Assembly (NCBI GenBank): GCA_016718505.1
Contig: JADKDE010000004.1
Location: 423,751-487,750, forward strand
DNA: 64,000 bases
Direction of reading: 5' to 3'
From: Saprospiraceae bacterium
GTDB taxonomy: Bacteria > Bacteroidota > Bacteroidia > Chitinophagales > Saprospiraceae
The notes below the pieces were generated by a model, which saw only the letters and a program-made list of their open reading frames with translations, searched no databases and was not told where the DNA came from. Below, one piece after another: positions 45,758 through 54,258 of the stretch. Position 1 is the stretch's first letter; every line of letters starts with the position of its first letter. The position numbers were made by a program, and so were the translations under genes.

Positions 45758-45812
45758 TTCAGCATAGGTTGACCTACGGCCGATTAGTCACTATGGCTTT
45801 GCCATATAGCTA
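45758..45812. repeat. Possible small palindromic unit
   Basis: In the 251-base gap between the DUF6089 and RRM genes are two short perfect inverted repeats: taggt-tg-accta (45765-45776) and tatggc-ttt-gccata (about 45792-45806), separated by cggccgattag. They recall palindromic intergenic units, but only one copy is in the window and it shares no clear sequence with the repeats at 13220 and 55627. Confidence 0.3.
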
Positions 45813-45865
45813 AGGATATATCCAAATGAGTTTTAAAAAAAAGTCTGAGCAACACCTTACTTCAA

Positions 45866-45903
45866 AAAAAAACGTCTGCAGCAGTGCAACAGACGGTTTT
45901 TTA
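45866..45903. terminator. Intrinsic terminator, RRM gene (and DUF6089 gene)
   Basis: A cgtctg/cagacg stem with an 11-base loop lies between an A run and a T run, so it can end transcription in both directions. It directly follows the stop of the - strand RRM gene. Confidence 0.7.
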
Positions 45904-45924
45904 ATCGAGTTTATAACTTAAAGA

Positions 45925-46290
45925 TTAATATCTTTTGTTGTAGTCACGACCTCCGCCGTTTCCACCTCTATCGTTATATCCTCCTGTACGGCCTCCGCCG
46001 CCTCCACCAAAACGATTACCTCCCCCAGATTGGAAAGGCTTCTTTTCAGTTCTTGGTCTAGCTTCAGTTACAGAAAGAGTTTTTTCCATAAAGTCAACAC
46101 CGTTAAGTGCTTCGATGGCAGCATTTCCTGAGTCAGTAGAACCCATTTCAACGAAACCAAATCCACGAGAACGACCTGTGAATTTGTCAGTAATTACTTT
46201 AGCAGATACGACCTCGCCATATGGTGCAAAAAGGTCTTGTAAGTCCTGATCTGTGGACTTAAAATTGATGTTTGAAACGTAAATGTTCAT
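45925..46290 (-). CDS. RRM-domain RNA-binding protein with glycine-rich tail
   Basis: Single-RRM protein of 121 residues that binds RNA in the cytoplasm. RNP2 is IYVSNI (3-8) and RNP1 is RGFGFVEM (42-49), with the usual aromatic residues. The C-terminal tail (about 85-121) is rich in Gly, Arg and Tyr, as in cold-induced and glycine-rich RNA-binding proteins. A leader of about 110 bases from a candidate -7 box at 46409 could carry autoregulation, but nothing in it is conserved enough to say. A terminator follows. Confidence 0.92.
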   Translation of the reverse strand: MNIYVSNINFKSTDQDLQDLFAPYGEVVSAKVITDKFTGRSRGFGFVEMGSTDSGNAAIEALNGVDFMEKTLSVTEARPRTEKKPFQSGGGNRFGGGGGGRTGGYNDRGGNGGGRDYNKRY

Positions 46291-46408
46291 TAAAAAAATT
46301 TTAATAAGTTACTTAAATAAATAATAGAAAGTGGAGGATGATTGATGAATAAATTAAATTTTAATTAAACGCTTCAAACAAAAATCTTTATACTTTTTAA
46401 TTACACAG

Positions 46409-46416
46409 CAAATATA
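46409..46416 (-). promoter_or_regulatory. Candidate -7 box for the RRM gene
   Basis: TATATTTG on the - strand, 119 bases upstream of the ATG at 46290, fits TAnnTTTG and would give a leader of about 110 bases. No clear -33 element. Confidence 0.4.
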
Positions 46417-46473
46417 CAATTATATTGCGAATATTAACCGTTAAATATTTACTAAAAAAAAATATCTCGAGAA

Positions 46474-48531
46474 TTAATCGCAAGCGGCACCACTTATTGG
46501 CAGCGTATGGATATATTTTGTGTACTGCACGGGCAGTGTTTTCACATCCAATCCAGTCCTCGCCTTTAGCTTATCGCGAAGACCATACGCATCCTTATAC
46601 TGTGGATTAATTCTCACGGCTTCGTTGTAATACCAACTCGCTAAATCAGGTTTCCCTATTGATTCATAAATAATTCCGATATTTCCATAGTTAAAATAAT
46701 ACGTTGGAGTCGCCGCAATAGACTTTCTATAATAAAAAACAGCTGAATCTATGTTTGGACGCACGGCTTGATAGAAATAACCCATCTTAAAGATTGCTTC
46801 ACCAAATTTTGGGTGTATTTCCATAGCACGTCTCGTGTGGTGAAGCCCAAAATCGCATAATTCTTTCAATCGATTGCTGTCTTTTTTGAACCCATCTTTT
46901 GTGTACTGCTTCTTATTTAGTGAATCCATCAATCTAAAGGCTTGATTGATGACCTCAGACCCCAAATGCTTATTGACGTGGCAACTTTGCGGAGAAAAGC
47001 GAATATCACTTGAAAATAACGTAGCATCAGACTTCCAAATGTCATTTCGTATCCAAGTCCTGTAAGAGAAAAATCCCAATATAGGCAATAGTGCGATGCA
47101 CGGTACTACCAGTTGTTTGATAGAAAAAATATCTTCGGCATGTTCTTCGGCATGCTTTAAAACATATTTTTCATTAATCCAAAATAAACCCTGGACAAGC
47201 AACAATGCAAAACCAAGCGCAGGTACATACAAAAATCTTTCAGCAAAAATACCTCCTCTTGTGATTACGAACAACATATTGGGCAGTAAACCAACTACCA
47301 AAATCAAAAGCCCGATATAATCGAATTTTTTACCAAAAAATGCTTTCCACGAAAAGTATATGATGCCACCTGCCAAAATCAGACCAGCCCAAGTGGTAGG
47401 ATTGTCAAATGCACCAATTGGAATTTGATTGTAAGAATAATCATAACTCTGCGGATAAGGGATGGTAACTTTCCAAATGCAATAAAACAAAATGGTGAAT
47501 GTACTCAAAAACTTAGCGCCCAAAAAGCGATATGGATAATTGACGATATCCCAAGGCAATTCCTTCGGATTTATATAGCCCAAAGCCATATTTTTATGGA
47601 TAAAAAACACCAAAATTACGCCTAAAAATGGCAACCAAGATTTAATCAACTCGAATATATTCGAGGTATTGTCACGTCGCCAAACAATGAGTGGCAATAA
47701 TAACGTTGCACTCATAGATGATTCCTTTGCCATCGCCGCGAAGTACAAGGAGATTAAGGCAAAGACATAGGATGGTTTGGTTTTAAAAATAAAAGGCATT
47801 GCTCCAGCGAATGCACAAAAAATAACCGTCCATGTCCTACCTCTGGTACCAAAGTCCAATTTGAAAACAAAGGCAATTACACAAATTAACAATACATACA
47901 AAGCAGGCAATAGTATTTTTTCACGAGCTTCATTCCGCTCTCGATACCAAATATAAAATAAAGCGGCGAGCAAAATACCTCCAAAAGACATGATCTCATC
48001 TCTAGACTTAAGATTGGCTACAACTTCCGTGTGGATAGGGTGGAGAGCGAATATCAGTGTTGCAAAAAAAGCATACCATACATTTCCATTGGTAAATCCT
48101 TTATAACATACCCAAAACAGCAAAAATATAGTCCCAGCGTAAATGATAACATTGTTGGTATGACTGACCTGCGGGTTATCACCAAAAATACCCCATTCCA
48201 TAGCAAAAGTCACCAAGGCGAGTGGTCTATAATAGCCCAATTTCATATTGTCAAAATGCCAGAACTCTATATCAAAAAGCTTTGGAATACCTATCCAACC
48301 TTCTTTTACAAAATGATTGTTGGTAATCGCTCCTACGTCATCCAGTACATAACCATTGCTGAAAGTATTGCTATAGATCAATAATGAAAATATCACAGCA
48401 GCTATCGCCAGAATATAATGCAATAAACTTGAAGGAAAAGCCGTCCATGGTGCGTAAACTATTTTCTCTGTTGCTGCATTCGGTTTTGCTTTAGGTAAAG
48501 GTTGTTGTTTAGTGATTTTTTGTTTTGCCAT
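46474..48531 (-). CDS. TMTC-like membrane glycosyltransferase with C-terminal TPR repeats
   Basis: The 685-residue protein has about eleven membrane segments (about 35-500) and a C-terminal periplasmic part with TPR-like repeats (about 545-665: KFGEAIFKMGYFYQAV, then YYFNYGNIGIIYESIGKPD). The first loop contains NTFSNGYVLDD, an acidic GT-C motif as in TMTC and other Pmt-like proteins. By analogy it might use a polyprenyl-phosphate sugar to modify surface proteins, but no substrate is known. The ATG at 48531 (MAKQKITK) is preferred over an upstream in-frame ATG at 48609 whose 26-residue extension looks non-coding. Confidence 0.8.
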   Translation of the reverse strand: MAKQKITKQQPLPKAKPNAATEKIVYAPWTAFPSSLLHYILAIAAVIFSLLIYSNTFSNGYVLDDVGAITNNHFVKEGWIGIPKLFDIEFWHFDNMKLGYYRPLALVTFAMEWGIFGDNPQVSHTNNVIIYAGTIFLLFWVCYKGFTNGNVWYAFFATLIFALHPIHTEVVANLKSRDEIMSFGGILLAALFYIWYRERNEAREKILLPALYVLLICVIAFVFKLDFGTRGRTWTVIFCAFAGAMPFIFKTKPSYVFALISLYFAAMAKESSMSATLLLPLIVWRRDNTSNIFELIKSWLPFLGVILVFFIHKNMALGYINPKELPWDIVNYPYRFLGAKFLSTFTILFYCIWKVTIPYPQSYDYSYNQIPIGAFDNPTTWAGLILAGGIIYFSWKAFFGKKFDYIGLLILVVGLLPNMLFVITRGGIFAERFLYVPALGFALLLVQGLFWINEKYVLKHAEEHAEDIFSIKQLVVPCIALLPILGFFSYRTWIRNDIWKSDATLFSSDIRFSPQSCHVNKHLGSEVINQAFRLMDSLNKKQYTKDGFKKDSNRLKELCDFGLHHTRRAMEIHPKFGEAIFKMGYFYQAVRPNIDSAVFYYRKSIAATPTYYFNYGNIGIIYESIGKPDLASWYYNEAVRINPQYKDAYGLRDKLKARTGLDVKTLPVQYTKYIHTLPISGAACD

Positions 48532-48762
48532 TTTCAATGCTATTAATAGATTAATCCGTGCAAATCTAATAATTATTTTTATATTATAGAAATAATTATG
48601 TGAAGGCACTTAATTGTATTGATCGGCTTAAAATTAAATTCTAAGTTCAAACTAACTTAAATCATCGTCGATTAAATGTCAAATTCTGATAAGCCAATTC
48701 AGGGTTAAGCCCTAATTGGAAATTTGATTTGATATTGTTGAATACTAGTAAAGGCAATGCGC

Positions 48763-49905
48763 CTAATTGAAAGGATTACGAAATTTTTTGTCTTGGACGA
48801 TCGAATAATCGGTTAAAGTTTTCAAAAAAGCAATCAGAGCCTCTTTTTCATGTGGCAGCAGTTTTAGCTTTTGAGGCTTATTATTTGTTATTAATCTATC
48901 GTCTAAATGCTCATTGTTTTGAATGCCTGAATCATAGTGGTCGATTACTTCCATCAGAGTGGCAAATCTTCCATCGTGCATGTATGGTGCTGTTAAATCG
49001 AGATTTCTCAATGATGGTATCTTGAATTTACCATTGCCCATCCCAAGGTCAGATGAGGCTTTGTCCAAGCCTATATTTACACCTTCGGAGGTTGTGCTTG
49101 ATACATAGCCTGAACCCGTCATATTCCCATTTACAAAATTGGTGGTTAATAGAGTTGTTTCACTAAAGTTCACCAATGGGTGTATAATATTATGGCAACT
49201 ATTGCAATTCGCTTTTTCTCTGAACAAAGTCATTCCAAAAACCTCCTGAGCATTAAAGTTGCTGAATCCTAAACCGATGGCTTGATCAAATTTTGAATTC
49301 TCTGAAGGAATAGCCCTGATAAACTGTGCCAAAGCTTTGCCAATATGGTCAAGAGTGGGTTTAGAATAACCGAAAGCTTTGTAAAAAAGAGGTTCGTAAA
49401 AATTGACAGCCTCCAATTTTGCTTCCAACTTATCGAGATCTTCCATACCCATCTCGATGTGATCGGCCACAGGCATCAAAACTTGTTCCTCTAGTTTGCG
49501 TGTTCTAGCGTCCCAAAAAAACGAAAAATTAAATCTTTCATTGATGATTGGCATAGAGTTCCTCTTAGTCGGTTGACCATTAAATCCTATGCTTTTGGGT
49601 AAATTGTCAGCAAAACCAAAATTTTGTTTGTGGCAACTGGCGCAAGATACAGTGCTGGTTTTACTTAGCCTAGGGTCATAAAACAAAACCCTTCCAAGCG
49701 CAATCTTCGCATTTGTAAGTACATTATCCAAAGGTTCATTGGGATTCACCTGTCCTTGAAATCTGGAGGTGTGAATATAATTCAGAGAAGGATCAAGGAT
49801 TGGACTTTTGAAATCTATGGGGATGTTGGTTTCTTCCTTTTTGCAAAAGTTAAAAATAAAGATTAATCCAAATCCGATCAAAATAGGTAGAATATAAATA
49901 CGCAT
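48763..49905 (-). CDS. Diheme cytochrome c peroxidase (MauG/CcpA family), copy 2
   Basis: The 380-residue protein has a lipoprotein-like start (Cys21 in FNFCKKEE), two CxxCH heme sites (CASCH at 88-92 and CNSCH at 234-238), KQNFGFAD and the distal Met in APYMHDGRF. It is probably anchored to a periplasmic membrane face. Domain order matches copy 1 at 40190 but identity is modest, so these are old paralogues. Between the flippase remnant and the TMTC-like gene it stands alone. Confidence 0.87.
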   Translation of the reverse strand: MRIYILPILIGFGLIFIFNFCKKEETNIPIDFKSPILDPSLNYIHTSRFQGQVNPNEPLDNVLTNAKIALGRVLFYDPRLSKTSTVSCASCHKQNFGFADNLPKSIGFNGQPTKRNSMPIINERFNFSFFWDARTRKLEEQVLMPVADHIEMGMEDLDKLEAKLEAVNFYEPLFYKAFGYSKPTLDHIGKALAQFIRAIPSENSKFDQAIGLGFSNFNAQEVFGMTLFREKANCNSCHNIIHPLVNFSETTLLTTNFVNGNMTGSGYVSSTTSEGVNIGLDKASSDLGMGNGKFKIPSLRNLDLTAPYMHDGRFATLMEVIDHYDSGIQNNEHLDDRLITNNKPQKLKLLPHEKEALIAFLKTLTDYSIVQDKKFRNPFN

Positions 49906-50057
49906 TTTTTTATTTTTGAATAAAGATAATATGTATCTTTTGAAAATGCTTCTTTTATTTTGTTAAAATTTAATTATTTATTCAAATTTAGTTGTTTGAG
50001 CCCCTGTATTTGAAATTAGTTTACTATAAAAACGTAATCCATATAATGTAAGCGAGG

Positions 50058-50267
50058 TCAGGTTTTTAGATTTAGACTTTTAATTCTATTCCAAAGATGC
50101 CCAAGAGTCCTCGTGAGATCGGGTGAAATATCGAAATAAATTAACGCACCGAGATATCCTAAAGAAAAAATCGAACCCTTGATGAGAATATTTAACCAAA
50201 AAGGCAAATGAATCGGAAGCCAGTTGATCACAACAAAAAGCACCATGCCGAGAAACAGAATCTTCAA
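50058..50267 (-). pseudogene. C-terminal end of the flippase, beyond two frameshifts
   Basis: This segment (KILFLGMVLFVVINWLP, then a second hydrophobic stretch and the tail) is the continuation of the flippase gene at 50316-51575: two membrane segments and a basic end. The 48 bases between are readable only in another frame (FKLIFIWWKFKIHPF), a typical flippase segment. It is not an independent gene. The TTG start at 50267 is only the first possible start in the frame. Confidence 0.75.
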
Positions 50268-50315
50268 AATATTGGGTTCAAAAAGGGTGTATTTTGAATT
50301 TCCACCAAATAAATA

Positions 50316-51575
50316 TTAGCTTGAAAAATTGTAAATGCTCAGAGCCAATAAAGTAGCCAAAGCACATCCTATCACATCATACCTAGGGATCAATATTTTA
50401 TTTAAAAAATAATTCAATAATCCTAGTAATAAGACAAAAACGATGGAGTATTTGAAATACTTGGAAAACCCAATAATGGTATCGTTTACACCTGTTACCA
50501 AATCAATTAATCTGCCTAGGCCCAGTAGGATAACGATCGTTTTTGCATAAATCAATTTGTCTCCATTCTTGATGATCGACAAAAGATCGTCAAAGCATAA
50601 AAGTGTACCTAGGTATATGAAAAGCCCCACGATAAATAAATTAAGTGCAGATTTTTTATACACATTTTCCACCTCTGCGATACGATTATGAGTCAATGCA
50701 TCGGCTATTATTGGAGCACTGATACTGATGATAGCCCCCAGTGGAATTTGCATGACATTTATGATATTATAAGCTATTTTGAACTGCCCATTCGCTTCGA
50801 ATCCAAGCATAGATGATATCAACAATGAGTCCATCCTAAGTGCCATTTGAGACCCAATCCCACCCAATAGATGAAATATGGCAAAAGTAAAAAAACTATA
50901 TACAAACGATTTTTCGAAAAATGTAATGTTGAATTTGAGATCCCAAGCCTTTATACGCCAAAGAAAAATAATTTGGCTGACCACGACAAATGTATAGGTA
51001 AGGAGAATCCCCCAGACGACCTGTTTTACACTAACAATTTCGAAAATATACAACAAGATGTAAAGCGGCAAACTTAGTTTTATATAAAGATCAAAAATAC
51101 CTTGAACGGCTGTCCGTTTGGCCACCATCCCAAACTCTGTAAGCATACTAGAAAGAGCCATCAAGAAGGCTAAGGGAAAAATATAAAAACTGTATTCGAT
51201 AATTTCTGGGCTACTCGAAAAATCCAGGATTCCTTTTTCTTTTAAAAAAGAACCGATGGAATCTGAGAGAAAATAGATGATTAGGGCGCTAAATATCCCA
51301 GCAATTGCAATCATTAGCATAAAAAAGGTCTGCAATCCCAGTGCTTTCATGAATTTTTCAGGCTCTTGAAATCTAGGGAAAAATCTAATATAACATCCTA
51401 GAATTCCCCAAAATAGAAAACTGCTCAATAGCATGGCCGTATCCATCAAATAGCCTGCCATCCCATACACTGAAATGGCGCGATTATAGACAAACAATGT
51501 GGAAATCATACCAACCGCCGAGCCTACGAATGTAAACAAAGTCTGTTTTACGCTCTGCTGGATGATAACTCCCAT
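50316..51575 (-). CDS. Polysaccharide biosynthesis flippase (Wzx/MATE-like), frameshifted near the end
   Basis: This integral membrane protein has a typical oligosaccharide-flippase layout: about eleven hydrophobic segments over 419 residues, an N-terminus with QTLFTFVGSAVGMISTLFVY and a central FKIAYNIINVMQIPLGAIIS motif. It exports lipid-linked sugars. The frame ends too early at 50316: with two compensating homopolymer indels corrected (A5 at 50324-50328 and A5 at 50280-50284, + strand), the protein extends to 50058 for about 505 residues. Its ATG overlaps the last base of the queE stop. Confidence 0.85.
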   Translation of the reverse strand: MGVIIQQSVKQTLFTFVGSAVGMISTLFVYNRAISVYGMAGYLMDTAMLLSSFLFWGILGCYIRFFPRFQEPEKFMKALGLQTFFMLMIAIAGIFSALIIYFLSDSIGSFLKEKGILDFSSSPEIIEYSFYIFPLAFLMALSSMLTEFGMVAKRTAVQGIFDLYIKLSLPLYILLYIFEIVSVKQVVWGILLTYTFVVVSQIIFLWRIKAWDLKFNITFFEKSFVYSFFTFAIFHLLGGIGSQMALRMDSLLISSMLGFEANGQFKIAYNIINVMQIPLGAIISISAPIIADALTHNRIAEVENVYKKSALNLFIVGLFIYLGTLLCFDDLLSIIKNGDKLIYAKTIVILLGLGRLIDLVTGVNDTIIGFSKYFKYSIVFVLLLGLLNYFLNKILIPRYDVIGCALATLLALSIYNFSS

Positions 51576-51835
51576 TATTTTATTTTAAGGATCTTATGTG
51601 TTTGAATACTCAGCTTCCATTTTGGATTGGCAAGACAAAATTCAATAGCGGCCTCAGTATTGTATTGTGTATTGATGCCATCTTCCATCGGTTGGATATA
51701 AAAATGCTCAAAATCGAAATTTTCAAATTGAGATGGATGAAAGCTTTGTTGTGGATAGACAAATTTTAATTCACTGCCATTTTTTAACATAATTTCGCTG
51801 CCTTTTTTTTGGGGACATGCATGTCCAATCAACAC
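51575..51835 (-). pseudogene. queE: QueE C-terminal part, out of frame
   Basis: After the T8 run (51803-51810, + strand) the true QueE frame continues here: SPKKGSEIMLKNGSELKFVY, then FYIQPMEDGINTQYNTE and the ending WKLSIQTHKILKIK. These are the conserved QueE end motifs (SPK, ELK.VYP, QP.D/E, LS.QTHK). It has no separate function. The stop shares one base with the start of the flippase gene. Confidence 0.8.
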
Positions 51836-52223
51836 CAGCAGGAGGAATTATGGTGCCATTCGTTTCTATGGCTACTTGGAAGCCAAGCTGTTTTACAGAT
51901 GAAATCAATTCTTCGTCCAATTGTAACAAAGGTTCTCCACCGGTAAAAACTACAAAGGGGATCCCGCATGTGTTTGAGCTGCCATTGCGCCAAATTTCGT
52001 TAATTTTTACGGCCAAATCACCACTTGACTTGAAGTTTCCACCATTCAAGCCATCCATCCCGACAAAATCGGTATCGCAAAAAGAACAAATAGCAGTAGA
52101 GCGATCTTGTTCCCGACCGGACCATAGATTGCATCCCGTAAATCTACAGAATACAGCAGCTCTGCCTGATTGAGCGCCTTCTCCTTGCAATGTATAGTAT
52201 ATTTCTTTAATTTTATAGCCCAT
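51771..52223 (-). CDS. queE: 7-carboxy-7-deazaguanine synthase QueE, N-terminal part, frameshifted
   Basis: QueE is the radical SAM enzyme of queuosine synthesis that makes 7-carboxy-7-deazaguanine from 6-carboxytetrahydropterin. The start at 52223 gives MGYKIKEIYYTLQGEG, the family N-terminus. The cluster motif is the long CX14CX2C version (C31, C46, C49) rather than CxxxCxxC. FTGGEPLLQ is the usual SAM-binding motif. The frame shifts at an A8 run (minus strand) and ends wrongly in RQRNYVKKWQ; the true continuation is the preceding entry. The gene lies 2 bases after the RidA-like gene. Confidence 0.87.
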   Translation of the reverse strand: MGYKIKEIYYTLQGEGAQSGRAAVFCRFTGCNLWSGREQDRSTAICSFCDTDFVGMDGLNGGNFKSSGDLAVKINEIWRNGSSNTCGIPFVVFTGGEPLLQLDEELISSVKQLGFQVAIETNGTIIPPAGVDWTCMSPKKRQRNYVKKWQ

Positions 52224-52225
52224 AA

Positions 52226-52606
52226 TTATTTGGTCAGAATAGCGGTGGCCTCTATCTCTACAAGCATATCTGGATGGATCAGATTCGATACTTCTATCAT
52301 AGACGTAGCAGGTTGGATTGTTGAAAAAAATATGGCATGAGCACGGCCTATGATTTCCCAATCTCTGATGTGCTTTACATAAATTCGCGTTCGCACTATA
52401 TCAGAGCAAGAGCCCCCAAGACCTTCAACGGCTTTTATTATTTTCTCAATCGTTATTTTAGTTTGCAAATAAGGATCTAAAATCCCAATTACTTGATTAT
52501 TGACATATGCTGTTGTCCCACTAACTTCAATCGTATTATTGATTTTAATAGCCCTCGAATACCCAACGATATTTTCCCACTCGATCCCATCAAGAAAATG
52601 TTCCAT
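52226..52606 (-). CDS. RidA/YjgF-family protein without the catalytic arginine
   Basis: The 126-residue protein (from ATG 52606) has a RidA fold: WENIVGYSRAIKINNTIEVS at the start, then VRTRIYVKHIRDW and the ending LVEIEATAILTK. The PARS segment that carries the imine-deaminating arginine of RidA is PATS here, so it probably belongs to a different Rid subgroup without that activity. An upstream frame extension to 52681 looks like leader sequence. It precedes queE by 2 bases. Confidence 0.82.
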   Translation of the reverse strand: MEHFLDGIEWENIVGYSRAIKINNTIEVSGTTAYVNNQVIGILDPYLQTKITIEKIIKAVEGLGGSCSDIVRTRIYVKHIRDWEIIGRAHAIFFSTIQPATSMIEVSNLIHPDMLVEIEATAILTK

Positions 52607-52692
52607 ATTTATTTGGTATGATTCGGGCGTAAAGTTAATAAAACAAACCGTTTTAGGGTCAAATAATCGCAGATAGGTCAAAAATGCTAGGC

Positions 52693-52727
52693 AAAAAAAA
52701 AGCCAAGCGTTGCGGCCTGGCTTTTTT
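52693..52727 (-). terminator. Intrinsic terminator after the LysM gene
   Basis: A stem (aaaaaagcca / tggctttttt) with a loop of about 12 bases; read on the - strand the stem ends in a run of nine T. It lies 21 bases after the stop of the BON/LysM gene. Confidence 0.75.
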
Positions 52728-52747
52728 CAAGTGATGTAGATAAATGA

Positions 52748-53128
52748 TTATATATTCGGTATAACCAATACTTGACCTACTTGGATAAGGTCAGGATTGT
52801 CAAGGATATCGGTGTTAGCAGCATATATTTCTTTGTATTTAGCAGAATCTTCGAAATATTGCTTTGCAATTTTACCAAGTGTTTCTCCAGCTTCAACGGT
52901 GTGTTTTGTGTAGATTGAAGGGTCAGAAACTTGAATATCTGCTATAAAATCAGATGGAGATTGTCCTCCAATGTATTTGATTTTATCCCAAATAATGTTT
53001 TTGTAATAAGGATATTGAACTGTAGCTCTTACCTTCAATACACCTGGTTCTTCAACTATAGATATATTATCTGCACCCAAAGATTCGCTAAATGTAATTA
53101 CTTCGTTGTACTTGTCTTGTAAATTCAT
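52748..53128 (-). CDS. BON and LysM domain protein (Kbp/YgaU-like)
   Basis: The 126 residues have a BON-like alpha/beta N-terminal domain (about 1-70) and a LysM domain (about 74-125: YTKHTVEAGETLGKIAKQYF, then LIQVGQVLVIPNI). The layout is that of E. coli Kbp (YgaU), a cytoplasmic K+-binding protein; there is no signal peptide here either. Whether it senses potassium is inference. A terminator follows. Confidence 0.83.
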   Translation of the reverse strand: MNLQDKYNEVITFSESLGADNISIVEEPGVLKVRATVQYPYYKNIIWDKIKYIGGQSPSDFIADIQVSDPSIYTKHTVEAGETLGKIAKQYFEDSAKYKEIYAANTDILDNPDLIQVGQVLVIPNI

Positions 53129-53361
53129 AAAATGGTCGATTTTTAATAAGGTTAAATATTTAATAATAAAGTTAATTGCCTTTATGACGTCAAAGATAAC
53201 AATCTGTCACAAGAGTTTTCAAAAAAAATCGATGAAAATGCCTGTTGGATAATTTATGAAAAATTAATTCGTTTCAAAAAATAAAATTTAAAGATTAAAC
53301 CATTAGTTATTCTAGTTGTCTTATAAAATGTTGCGTTTATTATAAAATAAAATCATTAATT

Positions 53362-54147
53362 ATGAAAAAATCTTATTTTTATTTCGGCTTGGTCTCACTT
53401 ATGCTTTCATTCGGAATAATATCTTGTAAAAAGGATACGGCAGCCGTCGTAGAAACTACTACAGAAGACAACCTTATTTCCCAAGATATAGAAGAGGAAA
53501 TAGATTTCGATATCAATTCACAAATAGATTTCAGAGGGTGCCCAATCGTTACGTGGGCTCAGCCACAAGGAACTTTCCCTAACGTAGTTACCTTAGACTT
53601 TGGCAATGGGTGTTCGAATACTGGCTTTAGAACTAAAAAGGGTAAACTCAGAGTTGCACTAAGTTCATCATTTTTAACTCCAGGAGCGACAAGAACGGTG
53701 ACTTTTGATGGGTTCTCGATTGATGATGTGACGGTTACAGGTGTAAAAACAACAACCAATCAAGGCCTTGCAAATAATATTTGGAGTCTTTCAAGGAATG
53801 CAGATTTAACCTTTTCATTTCCAAATGGCAAATCCTCTACATGGAAACCAAGTTATGTAATCGCATGGGTAGAAGGTAGCACTACTTTGAGTGTTGCAGA
53901 TGATGTATTCAATATGACGGGCAATGCCACAGGAACAGACAGAAATGGGGTTGCGTATCAATGCTCAATCACGTCTCCATTGGTGCGAAATCGCACATGC
54001 AATTGGATAAGCAAGGGAACCATTGATGTCACGGCACTGAGTAAAACATATAAATTGGACTTCGGGAATGGCGAATGTGACCAAAAAGCTGTGGTCACCG
54101 ACTATAATGGAAATACCAAAGAGATAAGAATAAGAAGGTGGTGGTAG
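53362..54147 (+). CDS. Lipoprotein of unknown function with a duplicated LDFGNG motif
   Basis: The 261-residue product has a lipoprotein signal (GIISCKKD, Cys22), an acidic linker (about 28-50), and a body with two related units: VTLDFGNGCS (about 77-86) and KLDFGNGECDQKAVV (about 233-247). Four or more Cys suggest disulfides. No named family is recognised; it is likely at the cell surface. The gene is monocistronic, ending at a strong terminator. Confidence 0.75.
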   Translation: MKKSYFYFGLVSLMLSFGIISCKKDTAAVVETTTEDNLISQDIEEEIDFDINSQIDFRGCPIVTWAQPQGTFPNVVTLDFGNGCSNTGFRTKKGKLRVALSSSFLTPGATRTVTFDGFSIDDVTVTGVKTTTNQGLANNIWSLSRNADLTFSFPNGKSSTWKPSYVIAWVEGSTTLSVADDVFNMTGNATGTDRNGVAYQCSITSPLVRNRTCNWISKGTIDVTALSKTYKLDFGNGECDQKAVVTDYNGNTKEIRIRRWW

Positions 54148-54176
54148 GCTAATAACTTGCAATCCACGTGCTAGGG

Positions 54177-54199
54177 AGGGGCTTTGGCCCCTTTTTTTG
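54177..54199 (+). terminator. Intrinsic terminator after the lipoprotein gene
   Basis: A compact aggggc-tttg-gcccct hairpin followed by seven T, 30 bases after the lipoprotein stop. Confidence 0.85.
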
Positions 54200-54258
54200 T
54201 TTCTGTTACTTTTTGAAGTACATTTGTAATCCTAAATCACACATTCACTAAGAAAATA

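Noticed and set aside
50058..50267. Independent 69-residue membrane protein
   Set aside because: It is the continuation of the flippase after two compensating indels.
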